Shown piece after piece: positions 21,443 to 32,913 of a DNA stretch of 64,000 nt. The stretch lies in NCBI GenBank assembly GCA_900660155.1, contig CABFPE010000777.1, positions 113,386-177,385 of the forward strand. The letters are read 5' to 3'. The number at the start of each line of letters is the position of its first letter. Position 1 is the first letter of the stretch. The notes under the pieces were generated by a model. The model saw nothing but the letters and a program-made list of their open reading frames with translations. It searched no databases and was not told where the DNA came from. Source of the stretch: Hofstenia miamia (lineage: Eukaryota; Xenacoelomorpha; Acoela; Hofsteniidae). The position numbers and the translations under genes are program-made.

Positions 21443-22079
21443 TATATATATATATATATATACATGTATATATATGATTATTAATTGATTTGAACATGAA
21501 ATTTAAACCAAAATAAATTAATCGACTTGATATCAACTTAGATCAATATCTTTGAAAATTATTTCGTTAATTAAAAAATGATAATCCACGTAAAGAATAA
21601 ATTTGTACCTTGAGAAATCACTCTTAGTAAATTATAAATTCGAAAACTTATCTAACTTCACGCCATGAAGTTTATTGGCTAGCAATTGTACATTAGCTTA
21701 ATATATTAATTGAAGAGCAGAACGTTTACTTTGAATTGTTAAGAATCAATCTTAAATATGTTAGCTGCAAGATGAATTCCTACGCTAAGGAACATATTAA
21801 TATTAGCCTTATAGTGATGATGGAGTATCTAATGCATGAAACAAGGCGTATTTGCCTAACAACAATAATTTGCCAAATACTAGAATAGTATCTGCCTGCA
21901 TATATTTGTTAGATGAATCGGCAGGTTGGATATGTCAATTGCTCTTGCTAATAATAAAAATGATTTATGCTTTACACGCAAGCATAAACTTAAGAATGGA
22001 GCTTCTCATCAACAGCATTGGAACAATTATTAACTGTAAAAGACAACTTGGTATTATTCTGTAACAACTGTGTGACAAG
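21443..22079. other. no gene recognised
   Basis: AT-rich spacer between the duplicated block and LINE family B. A 70-residue ORF at 21852 has no recognisable motif. Confidence 0.35.
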
Positions 22080-24985
22080 AAATGTGATAAGCATATAGAT
22101 AAAGTATAGTCACATATAGTTAAAATAACAAATATGATAAAAAAAATTAAAGATGAAAGAAATGAAGATAATCATTATACACAGCAAATTATATTTCGTT
22201 TCATTCCTGAACAAGGAATATCAGGGCGGGATCGTAAGGTAAAGAATATGGAAGAAGTTGTTGATCTACTAAAACACATTGATTTTTTAGAATAGGGAAA
22301 TACAAAGATGGAAGAACAAGGAAAATCTTTGTTCAATTTCAATCTGTTTGGGATAAAAGATGCCTACTCACAAATGCATACAGGATTAAAACCTACAAAA
22401 AGAAAATATTTCTGAAACCTGCTTTAAGTTATGCTGACCGTCAAACTAAAAGATTGCTTTTGAAGAAGAGAGATTTGAGTTAGTTGAAACTGGTATAGAT
22501 AAAAAATGAATCAAAATTAGAGATTTGAAACTTTATGTGGATGGTGTATAATATAATAAAGATCAATGACGAGACATAGCCAATTCTGCAAAATTTATGC
22601 TATGAAACGACAGATCAATGAAAAAATCGAAGGCATTGGTAGATTTAATTTGTGACATCACAATCAATTCTTTGGACTTTTGTTTAATTACGGAATCTTG
22701 GTTGAATAGCAAGATCCTTGATAAATTTGTTTCTATTCTTCATTATGTATTATTTCGTAATGACAGGAATCCTCTGAATTCTGAAAAAATTGTTGGTGGG
22801 GGTGTTTGTGCTTGTGTGAAAAAGAATTTTGAATCTACGAGATTATAGTAGTATGAAACCGATGCAATTTCGTTACATTTTTTTCTGATTGGTCGAGACG
22901 AGGTACGAGGTGTCACTTTTTTCGACCAATCAGAAAAAAGTGTAACAGGCTGGACTCCCCCTCTCGACCAATCAGAAAAAAGTGACACCTCGTCTCGACC
23001 ACCTCTCGACCAAACAGAAAAAGTGTAACGAAATTGCCTCGGTTTCATACTACTGATTATTGGCTCAAGGATTTGAGTGTTTTGAAATTCTTTGGTTGGA
23101 TATAAATATTTTTTGTCCTGCTTGATATACTACCCTCCTGGTTCCACATATCAAAATAAACTCGTCGAACACATTGTCTCATCTAGTGAACAATATTTAA
23201 CATCAAAGGAGTATAAGAATTTTATTGTGTGTGGTGATTTCACTGTCCAGTGAGAACTGTTACGTTGAGAAACACAGAACCTCCATTTGTAACACTTGTT
23301 ATAAAATTGCTATTAAAAAAGAAGAATATATTGCAGAGGAAACTTAGAAATAAAGAAGTAAAATGGATATATAGGAAAATCAAAGAACTGATAAAAGATA
23401 ATCATTGCTATTTGAACAAGATTGGTAGTAATAAGTGGTGGAGTAATGTCAATTTACTAACTAAGGATAATAAGAAACAATCAACTCTGAAATTTGATAT
23501 AAATTATATGAATGATTACTTTAATTCTATTTCCAAAACATCAAAAATAAATCAAGTTGCATTTCAAATTGCAATTGATGAAACACCTTTCATTGAACCT
23601 CATGAAGCATATTATTATTTGTCAAGAATAAAAAAACTTCCTCGAATATCTAGGCTTACCATTTTAGGTATTTAAAAATGCAGCTTGTTATATTGCTGAA
23701 CTTTTATGTTCTATTTTTAATTTATCATTGATGAGATCTCAATTTCCAAAAAATGGAAAATTGCTAAAATCAAGCCTATTCGAAAAGATTCCAGTCCTAA
23801 AGAAATTTTAGACCTATAGCAATTACTCCAATTCTTTCTCGGTTTTTGAAAGATTAATTTGACAAATTTGTCAATAGATCACATCAAAAATCAATTAGTT
23901 TTTGCCAATTTGGGTTCACGAGCAAAAGTTCAATGCAATGTTCTTTAATTAACATATTAAATGATATTAGGAAATATAAAGAACATTTTGACTATTGCAG
24001 ATTATTTGCTTTAGATATTTCAAAAGATTTCGATACTGTGAGTCTTAAATATTTCAACCCTCAATTAATTGTTTATATTCTTAATTGGCACAGTAATTTT
24101 CTTCAAGATAGGTGTTATTTTACAAGTTTTGATGATATATGCTCTAGATTACTCACGACTGATGTTGGCGTTCCACAAGGTACAATTAATGGCTCAATTT
24201 GTTTCAATAGTTCTGTAAATGATATTTACAATTAAATTTATTGTTCTATATTAGCATTTACAGATGATCATTCTCTTTAAATTCCTGGAGCTTGTGATAA
24301 AGACGACATGGCAACTATTACTCGGAAAAATATAGAGAATTGTTTCAATAAAAACATCTTGCAATTAAACATTTTAAAAAGTGCAGAAATGATAGTCTAT
24401 TTTAGGAAATGCAATGTTCCAGAACTTAATATAAGAAGATTAAATAATATTAAAATCCTAGGTGTTGTTTTGGATGAAAAATTGACAATTACTAACCATA
24501 TTCATGAAGTAGCACAGAAAGCGACCCAGAAGCTCGTTGTCAGCTTAAATTAAAAAGATTAGTCTTTAGAGAAAAAGAACTCCAGATCTTATATAAGTCC
24601 TTAGTTGTTTCAAAGTTAACATATTGTTGTTCTGTCTGGGGTGGAGCTTCAGAATATTTGCCAGATTGTTTAGATAAAGTCCAGAAAAAACCAGTTAGAA
24701 TGAAAATAACAGAAAAATATCTTCGATAAGAACTTTGATAAGAAAGTCTGATGAAAAACATTTTAATAAAATAAATCAAATTTGAGAAGACCTTATCTTA
24801 AATAACATCATTCCTAAAAGAAAAAATTATGCCATTAATCAATTAAGATCAAGGCGTCCACCAGTAACACATACTCATTATGAGCAGGAACTTAACATAT
24901 TCCCCAACAGGTTACTTAGGGTGTCTAAATCCTAAATGTACGTATATCCGTTTTTAAATAAAAGTTTATTGATTTATTCATTTAT
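22080..24985 (+). mobile_element. LINE, family B (AT-rich, decayed, nearly full length)
   Basis: Parts in order on +: an ORF1-like RRM segment (about 22200-22560, RTRKIFVQFQSVWDKRCLLT, LKPALSYADRQTKR); an ORF2 endonuclease start (22618-22846, CLITESWLN, GGGVCACVKKNF); RT (23930-24560, FALDISKDFDTV, GVPQGTINGSICF, FTDD in place of FADD); and a C-terminal part with SKLTYCCSVWGG-like sequence near 24600. The 3' end is an AATAAA followed by TTTA/ATTT-type repeats. Several frame breaks and a 208-bp MITE insertion show it is inactive. Confidence 0.85.
22847..23054. mobile_element. 208-bp MITE inside LINE B, 6-bp target duplication
   Basis: Near-perfect terminal inverted repeats start AGTAGTATGAAACCGA and extend about 50 bp through GCAATTTCGTTACA and TTGGTCGAGA. 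Inside are further copies of the CGACCAATCAGAAAAA motif in both orientations. GATTAT flanks both ends (22841-22846, 23055-23060). Taking out the insert and one GATTAT restores the LINE endonuclease frame across the site. The superfamily is not recognised. Confidence 0.88.
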
Positions 24986-25475
24986 TTATAAATCATATAA
25001 TCAATCTACTTTTAATTGAATTGAAGTATTACTTCTAACAAACTTGATGGTATTAGCTAAATTAAATAAATTTATTATACATGTTCACAAAAATATTACA
25101 TATGTAATTTTGTTGATTAAATTTCCTATTTTTTGCCATTATAATTTCTTGGGGATAACTCTATCGAAATCTCACAATATTTATTATTACAAACGAACAA
25201 ACGAATAGATAATAAATACAAATACCATGATTTAAATAATTTCATTTTGCATCGAAGCCTAATAACTGACAACGAAATATACAGGCTAGCCGTGAGAAAA
25301 GATTTTCTGGGGCCACTCCCTGCCGCACTTACAGAAATTTTTAACAACTCACCCCACAGTTTCCACAACAAAGATTATCAGAAAAACTCTTTTTCTAGGA
25401 TGTAAATTTCATAAAACTTTGGTCCTAGTTAGGGCAAGATTGATATGAGTTAAAAATTTAATTAAATTACATATA
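24986..25475. other. no gene recognised
   Basis: One plus-strand stretch near 25230-25400 reads as an open frame (RLAVRKDFLGPLPAALTEIF) of unknown origin. It may be a LINE C-terminal remnant but there is too little to say. Confidence 0.3.
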
Positions 25476-26083
25476 CAGTCGAAACCGGTTTTTTCTAACC
25501 ATTTTTTTGCACCAAAAAAAGTAAGAAAAAACCGATAGTTAGAAAAAACCAATAGTTATAGAAAAAGAACTTTTTTCGAACTCAAACAAAAAACGTCTAT
25601 AGGGAGTTATTTTTGAACAAAAAAGTCCCTTAGAAAACGTTATTTTGCAAGTTAAAATCTATTGTAATAAATTCCCATTGCCAGGCATCGTCGCTTAGCT
25701 TTAAACCGAATGAATGAGTCAGCATTCGACGATACAGTATCTCATGTTTCTAACATATGAATGGGTGAGGCCATTTCACCTCTGCGGAATCTGACCTTGG
25801 TGGTGACAATGAGAAGGCGAGAGACAATTATTCTAACATGAATTTATGACCAGAAAATAGTAGACCAAAAAGTTAGAAAAACTCACTTCAAATTGAACGC
25901 ATTTTTTCATTTAAAGCAGATAACAGAGTAAGAAAGAACCGATAAGTTAGAAAAAACCGAAGTAAGAAAAAACCAATTGACTTAAGCTGTAAAAGATGAA
26001 TTTTTAATTTTTTGCATGAATGAAAAGTAAGAAAAATAAGAAAGTAAGAAAAACCCAGTGTAAGAAAAAACCGGTTTCGACTG
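25476..26083. mobile_element. pogo/Tc1-mariner-type MITE, TA target site
   Basis: Terminal inverted repeats CAGTCGAAACCGGTTTTTTC at both ends, flanked by TA (25474-25475, 26084-26085). Subterminal regions carry repeated GTAAGAAAAAACC strings. The CAG start and TA duplication fit pogo/Tc1-mariner. There is no transposase ORF; the core has a GC-richer stretch around 25680-25840. Confidence 0.85.
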
Positions 26084-26452
26084 TACTTGTCAAGCAGGAC
26101 ATTTATTTCAATTTTGACAAGATGAGCAAACTTATGCACTGAGTTTAATTGTTAATATTTAATTTTAATAAATTTAATAAGTTTAGCTTACACGTTTAAA
26201 ATATAACTGTAATAACTTTTATTTTTTAATATTGAAAAAACAATTTTTTTCTTCATTTTGATGAATGTTGGATATCATTTGAAATTTCTTTTAATTCTAA
26301 TATAAATACCGAATATCGAATGCCGCCTATTGCTTGATGTATAAAATATTTCGATCAAGTTCTTAGTTCGGAAATCCCAAGAGGCTATGCCATTTATGTC
26401 ATCATTAAGTAACCTCAAACTTTTATGTTTATTGCTTTCAAATTTTGCTTAA

Positions 26453-26986
26453 CACGTTTCCTGCGACAGTCATAAGAGCTGTTATCCATGTGCTGCGTTG
26501 GTAGTTAAACTACTATAGCTTCAGTATCATAAGAGCAATTGAAGTGAGAAATTGTCAGTTTTATCTCTCACATGATAGTCTTTCATTAGGTAAGAAAATC
26601 TGTGTCCCACCGGTGTGTCCCATTGCATTTAAACTGAAATTTTATTATTTCTTATAGAAAATACTCAGTCTTATAGGAAAAATTTTTATAATTTTTTTAG
26701 CTTTGCATCAGAACTTTTTGCAATATCTCTTCTTTGCAGGGGTGATAATGCTGCCTTCAAGGTTTTAGAGAAGTAAAAACAAATTTGATAGGAATGAATT
26801 CTGATGAAGATTTTTTGTATATTTCAACCCTTTGATAACATTACTAGAGCCTTAAAATAATAATTAAAAAAAAATTGAAATATTTTAGAAAATAAAAAAA
26901 ATTCTATTGGGACCCACCGGTTGGTCATATCGCACCAAATGGCAAAACAGTGTGACCCACTGGTGGGTCCCATCGCAGGAAACGTG
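26453..26986. mobile_element. piggyBac-like non-autonomous element, TTAA target site
   Basis: Terminal inverted repeats CACGTTTCCTGCGA at both ends, each bordered by TTAA (26449-26452, 26987-26990). Inside each end is a CCCACCGGTGGGTCCCA-like palindromic motif. TTAA flanks are the signature of piggyBac insertion. No transposase is encoded. Confidence 0.85.
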
Positions 26987-27417
26987 TTAAGTAAAATTAA
27001 ACTGCTTATTGTCCCAAAATTCAATTTCAATTTTATTACAATTAGGTATGGCGCTGAGAATTTTTTGAAATATTGCAATTTCAAAGTAATTTTGTAAAGT
27101 CAAAATATCTATTGCAAGAATTTCCAATAAAATAGGATAAGGTAAGCTATTCTATATTCAGATAATATTTTCAATTACAAGACTGGTTATTGTCTGAACA
27201 GCGTCAAGAAAAAGAATTACTAAATCGTGGCCATGCCAGAAATGGGCAGGCCCCATGTGGGCATACCCATATCTGTGGGCTTGCCCATACCCACGGGGGA
27301 TTACATATACATATACATAAGATGAGATGTTCTTTATTCAGATAAATATTAACAGTAGAAACTAGTAATTTATTTGGATATAGCCATGAAATACACAAAC
27401 AAGCCTACAAATTCATA

Positions 27418-27669
27418 CAAAAAATAAAAAGTCTATAAATTGAATCTACCAGGTTAGGGATAAAGATGTCAAGAACGAGATGTTCTATAATCATTGTTGT
27501 AGAATTTGAACGTTTGCTATGCCTAAGTAAGAATTTAACCGTAAGTTGCCAAAAAATAAAAAGTCTATAAATTGAATCTACCAGGTTAGGGATAAAGATG
27601 TCAAGAACGAGATGTTCTATAATCATTGTTGTAGAATTTGAACGTTTGCTATGCCTAAGTAAGAATTTA
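27418..27669. repeat. tandem duplication of a 120-bp unit, period 132
   Basis: 27418-27537 and 27550-27669 appear identical, separated by 12 bp. Both open with CAAAAAATAAAAAGTC. A minus-strand ORF covering both copies is a by-product. Confidence 0.9.
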
Positions 27670-27825
27670 TTGAACATCCTGAGACTTAGGCAGATCTATT
27701 ATGGAACATGCTTTAATGCAATTTGGAAATTTCTGTTAAAGCATATTACTGTGACTGTAGTTGTTGAAAAGTTTAACCATTTCTCTTTGCAAATTTGAAT
27801 ATTTGAAGGAGAATTGAATTTTTTC

Positions 27826-28137
27826 CATAGATGGGGGCGGGTGTAATTTTTCATAACCGCATTGCACCGCATCTGCACAGAGTAGGTCCGCAACCGCAAG
27901 TCTGTTAGAAAAATTCACCCGCAATTTTCTAAATGTAGCCAAAAAATGTCAATAATCGAATTGACTTTTTATTAATTTTGTTAAATTGAGTAAGTGATGT
28001 CAAATATATTAGATTTCTTAGTATAATTAATATTGTATTAGTTTAGAATCACACATGTAACAAAATGAAAATGTCCACCCGCACCGCAACCCACGTGGCA
28101 TTTAGAATTCACTGAACAGCATCCGCGTCCATGTTTG
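27826..28137. mobile_element. hAT-like non-autonomous element, decayed
   Basis: Ends CATAGATGGGGGCGGGTG and, reversed, CAAACATGGACGCGGATG. Imperfect 8-bp flanks ATTTTTTC / ATTCTCTC (6 of 8). Part of its right half recurs at 30384-30516. Confidence 0.6.
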
Positions 28138-28759
28138 ATTCTCTCCATATCTAATATTCATGTATTTATAATGTTTCAAGAGAATGGAAGCAACGAAGAA
28201 CTTTGACTGTTTCTTGGTGTGTGAAAAGATAATCCAGCCTCTTTGAGGCGTGCCGTAAGCAAAGCAAGGGCCGGACGCGGATTAAGGGCGAAAGAGAAGT
28301 GTGAATCTCATCTATCACGTGGTGCTTTCTATTGAGCATAGTGGTAATAGTTTTAGAGATTTAAGCGTTTAAGTATTTTCAAAAATCTTTGGGATGCTTA
28401 AGGTTAATGTGTGACTTCTAATATTCTTTATCTTCTAAGTACGGATGGCAGTTAACGTGTTTTTTTCTCGAATTGTCATTGAAATCGTCTTATAGAGTGG
28501 AAATTTCTTGATGAGTTTAAAAAATGTCAACATATTGATGCTGCGATGTCTTGGGGAGGGGGATTGAAGAGGAAATGGAGTGCTTAGTTCTGGACGAATT
28601 CCGTTTTGTGACATTAAGTGCCTATCTTATTGGATTTCAAATTTGTAATAAAATCATCTTTTAGATCATTAAATAATTATATTTGCATAGTTTAGTTGAA
28701 TCATTATAAATCAGTGAACATTGAGTTATCGCACAGGTTGGTAATTGCATTGTTATCAT
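28138..28759. other. no clear gene; possibly the downstream part of the minus-strand LINE remnant
   Basis: A GC-richer patch around 28240-28320 could be LINE C-terminal coding on -, but the frames are too broken to confirm. Confidence 0.25.
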
Positions 28760-29115
28760 TGACTTATTTTTTTACCTATATCCAATTTTCGAACTATTGC
28801 TTTAATATAAAATTCAAACTTTAGTTTGGAATTAAAAATTACTCCTAAATACTTGAAGTTGTCTACAGCGAAACCCCTAACATTATTAAGATAGGGTTAA
28901 GCATCGTAATTATTTTTAAGTAGCCTAAAAAATTCAAAATTCAATTTTCTTTCCATCCATGAGTAATATATGCATACTGAAAGATGTTGACAATTTGCTG
29001 CAATGTAGTGCTACAGGTTTAAATGCTACGTGCATCACAAGCATGCCGTTTACACATATACTAAAAAAGAGGATCTAAAGTTCTCCCTGACATGATGCCA
29101 TTATTAACAAGTAGT
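28760..29115 (-). pseudogene. LINE reverse transcriptase remnant, minus strand
   Basis: Minus-strand fragments GIMSGRTLDPLFLVYVNGM (RT block corresponding to GVPQGSILGPLLF-YIND) and VDNFKYLGVIFNSKLKFEF (post-catalytic FKYLGV block) occur in the right order, in different frames. The YxDD region between them is not preserved. Confidence 0.65.
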
Positions 29116-30055
29116 CCATCAGAAATATATCCTATAATTTTACTTTAGAATCCATGCTTCAAATAACTCTACCACTTTCACGTTTAATGCTTAAATTTTA
29201 AATTCATATTTATTGAAAAATTTACATTTGATATTCTTACTTCACTTATATCCTCCAAAATATATAATAGAAACCCATCCAGTCTCTTTTAATCGCGCTG
29301 ATAATCATAATATGATATTAGCAAAGTCTTTAGAGCTCATCATTAAATTGCAATAATTTATACTGTGCATTGTATTAAGTTAATTTTGTAAATCTATTGA
29401 TAATTTTAATCGTTGCAATACGAATTTTGTAAATTACTTGAATAATTGAATTTTGTAAATTTTGGAACAAACAAGTCCGGCGCGAAAGAGGAGTATCTGG
29501 GGTCAAAACCCTGTCATTTTAAGATTTCAAAAATAATAGCAATCTGAAACAAAAAAAGGAAGTTAAAAGATTTTCCAGCACAAACATACAAAAAAAAGTA
29601 TTCATAAAAATTTATTTCCATTTCATATTTTTGCAATGCAACAAAATTGATTGTAAGAATGATAATTGTCTTGTCCAATTTCTTGATGTTAATCCATCCA
29701 AAAATGTATAACCATAATAATTATCTATTGATAAGCAATTGAAGAAGTTTACCTAGCATTAATTTTGCAGATTGCAACAACAAATGTCCGTTGTAATTAT
29801 AAGCTCTGCCGCAGTCTGGTGCAGCCCATCCCAGTCGAACACATTAATTCTGTCCTGATTTTAGTGTGTTCAACTGAAACTGAAATGAATTGATAAAAAC
29901 TTAAACTGAAACTAAATTCAATAAGAAATGTAACCTGAATTAAAACTGAAACCGAAATAAGAATTTATTCAACTTCTACATAGTTAATTTCATAGCTCTG
30001 TTTGTAGCAATCATTACTCTATCCTGAAGGCTTTCATTAGGCATTCTTTACTATA
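29116..30055. other. no gene recognised
   Basis: AT-rich; repeated AACTGAAACTGAA-type strings at 29870-29960 may be a decayed transposon end. Confidence 0.3.
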
Positions 30056-30382
30056 TTGCAACTAAATCATGTTGTTAGAAAAATGGCCATATCGATTAAA
30101 GCAATTAACTTAATTTCTCAAAAACTTCCAACAAAAGCAAAAATTCAATTAATATATGCTCTAATATTAAGTCATTTTAACTATGCCAATATACTCTACA
30201 CAGATATAAAACAAAAAGTTCTCAGGAAATTCCAAGTGCAACTAAATTGGGCTATCAAAGTAGCAGTAAATAATCATAGCTTTAATAAGAATAATGAATA
30301 TAGAAAAATTTCAAAATTATTTCTACATCCGCAATGTTACATCCATATAAATGTCTTAACGACGTATCTTCAAAATAGTTAA
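30056..30382 (+). pseudogene. LINE ORF2 C-terminal fragment
   Basis: 108-residue frame with INLISQKLPTKAKIQLIYAL, ILSHFNYANILYTD and VLRKFQVQLNWAIKVA. This matches the LINE pattern after the RT domain (YxxLIxPHLxYxNxxW ... LQxxQNRAIR). It is cut off by a fragment of a hAT-like element. Confidence 0.65.
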
Positions 30383-30383
30383 C

Positions 30384-30516
30384 GATGTCAAATATATTAT
30401 ATTATATAGATTTCATAGTATAATTAATATTGTATTAGTTTAGTATTACATATGTAACAAAATAAAAATGTCCAAACACACCCGCGCGAATAAACCCGAA
30501 CAAGCGCCCATCTTTG
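30384..30516. mobile_element. right-end fragment of the 27826-28137 hAT-like family
   Basis: Similar to the right half of 27826-28137 (ATTAATATTGTATTAGTTTA, AAATGTCCA, CACCCGC). It ends in GCGCCCATCTTTG, reversed CAAAGATGGGCGC, like that family's CATAGATGGGGGC end. Confidence 0.55.
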
Positions 30517-31281
30517 AAAAAAGGAGCTCATGACTGGAGTTAAATTCTATAAAATGGTTAAAAAATCTTGTGCAATTAATTATAATTTGTCTTAAATGGA
30601 TTATTTTAATAATTAAAGCATGTAGTGAAAAACCCGTTAATATACAAATTGTGAAATTAAAATAGGACTTCCTTCTTTTAATCAAATTTCAAAAACATCA
30701 AAATTCAGTTTTACCCATCAATGTATGGGTAAGATATCTACCCTTCTTATTCTAATCGATTTTAACCAAAAATATGCTTTCTAAAAAAGTAAGCTTTATA
30801 AGTCAAAGTTAGCAATTTCTACCTAGCAACAAACTTAACCTTTGTATATTTTGCTCATTACCTCTCAAGTAGATACTATAAAACAATTGAGTTGAATTGC
30901 TTTACACAATTATTCTTTGAAACCAGAAAAACCAACCAGGAATTTTTTCTAGCAGTTGATATCCTTTATAAAAATGTGATTTTTTAACTAAAAAATTACT
31001 CTAAAGAGTTTCAATGGATTACGCAGATTTTTTAAAGTATGTTCCCAGATGTATTTCCTAAGGCTTGCATTAGGATCTAAACAAAATAATATCCAAGGAC
31101 ACTGAAGATCAATGTCACAAGAACATTTTTGAGAAAAATATAGCAACCAAAATTTTTAAATCTCTATTATAATTTGAATTACACTAACAGTTCTCGAGTG
31201 TTTTTATGCAAAGTCGCTGCTTGTAAACACTTTCATTAAATCAACAAAACAAAATGCGCCAGGCACACACTGTGTTCTACA

Positions 31282-32269
31282 TAAGCCCGTAACCAGCCTT
31301 TCTATTTAAGGAATGCTAATTAATCAATATATAATGCTAGATGATGCCATTTGCAGAAAAATGTGTTAAGAAATTATGAATAACTAAGGCATTGGATAAG
31401 AAAGCACAAACACTCACAATATGTGAATGGTCTATATTCCTGCATGTTTTTTGAAAATCAAGAATTGGCTAGATTTTGAATGAATGCTAAGTATTACTAA
31501 TAAATAGGTGCGTCAACATTCATTGAAATTTTGCATTGAAAATGTGGGGCTTTTATTAAAAAGTTCCTTGAATTTTCCACATTGTGACCTGAATCGTTCA
31601 GTTTAAAATGTAATTTTTAACTATTTCAGATTGTCCAGATTCAAAAATAGAACTGTAAATATTTACATGTTATATTAGAAATCTGTTAACTAACAATCGA
31701 ATGCAGCTATTATTAGTACAAATAAAAGCCAATCACAGCGATTTCAAAATTTTTTTCAATTGGTATTTCATTCCAAACAATCAGGAATTTGATAATTTTG
31801 TTAAAAAACTCCGAAATAAATTATTTTTAAGTTACTTGCTGTCAAATCTACTGTCTCAAACAATAGTATCCCCAAAATGTAATGGTAGATTTTATAAATA
31901 TCTAAGATAATTAAATTTGATACTTTACTTTTGTGTTAAAATAGTACAGGTCTTGTACACCTACTGCTTAAAACATGCTGGTGTGATGCTTGACTGCATA
32001 CTCTACTCCCCTTCACCACACAATAGCCCTGCAATGATTATTTCTCATAGTGCAGAAGGCGAGAAATATGTACATGCGAGTATAATTTTAAAACGGTTTA
32101 CTAGATAAACAAAACACTAATGTTGAAAAAACATTGTGCAGACTAAGGACCATCTTGCTATGATTGTTATGTCAATATTTTGTTTCATTTAGTAAAAGTT
32201 ATAGGGGATGATAATTCTACTTAACAAATATTTCAGGGGATGCTTAGTATCCCCTTGGCTACGGGCCTG
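31282..32269. mobile_element. hAT-like non-autonomous element
   Basis: Left end TAAGCCCGTAACCAGCC; right end, reversed, CAGGCCCGTAGCCAAGG. Flanking 8-mers GTTCTACA and ATTCTACA agree at 7 of 8. No transposase. Short ORFs at 31701 and 31917 are not recognised. Confidence 0.65.
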
Positions 32270-32728
32270 ATTCTACAGCAGACAGTTATTGTAAAAATAT
32301 ATGCTATTAAATATAAAACCAATATTCACCTTTTAAAACACGGGATAAAGATGAGCTCGCAATCTCAAATTCACAACAAGCGTACTAAATTTTGAATCAA
32401 AATGTACAATAAAAAGAATGAACAAAACGTTTTTTTACCAAAAACAATTGAAAAACAAATTTGAATACTGCAATCAAGAGAAGCAGAAATAGCTTCGCAA
32501 ATAGGAAACACATTTTCACGAAATGTGTATGTTATGAACACAAAGACGAATGCTTCAAATAACAACCATCGAGAGTTAACTGAATAAATGAAGAGTCTAC
32601 AAACTAAGAGATATACTCTAGAGATACGTCATTTATACTGAGAATTTGAGCACCATGATAAGAAATCCGCGTGCGCGATTATCACAGCCGAACAGCACAC
32701 ACTGACAGAACCTGATAAAGAAAGACCA

Positions 32729-32913
32729 CTAGTGAGTAGACCAGTTAGGCGGGCCAGTGGGAGGTGGCATTGAAACTTGGTCGTCTATTGCAAATACCAT
32801 TGGATGAGCTGAACCCGGAGTGCTCTGACCTGAAGAGAACACCATCTGACTGCCTTGATAGTAATTCTGACAGTGATTAGGTGTTATACAGCCTGCTTCA
32901 TTTGGTGGTGACC
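32729..32913 (-). CDS. UBALD: UBALD exon 3 (Pro/Ser-rich C terminus, stop)
   Basis: Acceptor ATATTTAG, in phase with exon 2. Reads SPPNEAG at its start and PPPTGPPNWSTH-stop at its end. It is less conserved than exons 1-2 but the splice sites, phase and Pro-rich composition fit. Confidence 0.8.
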
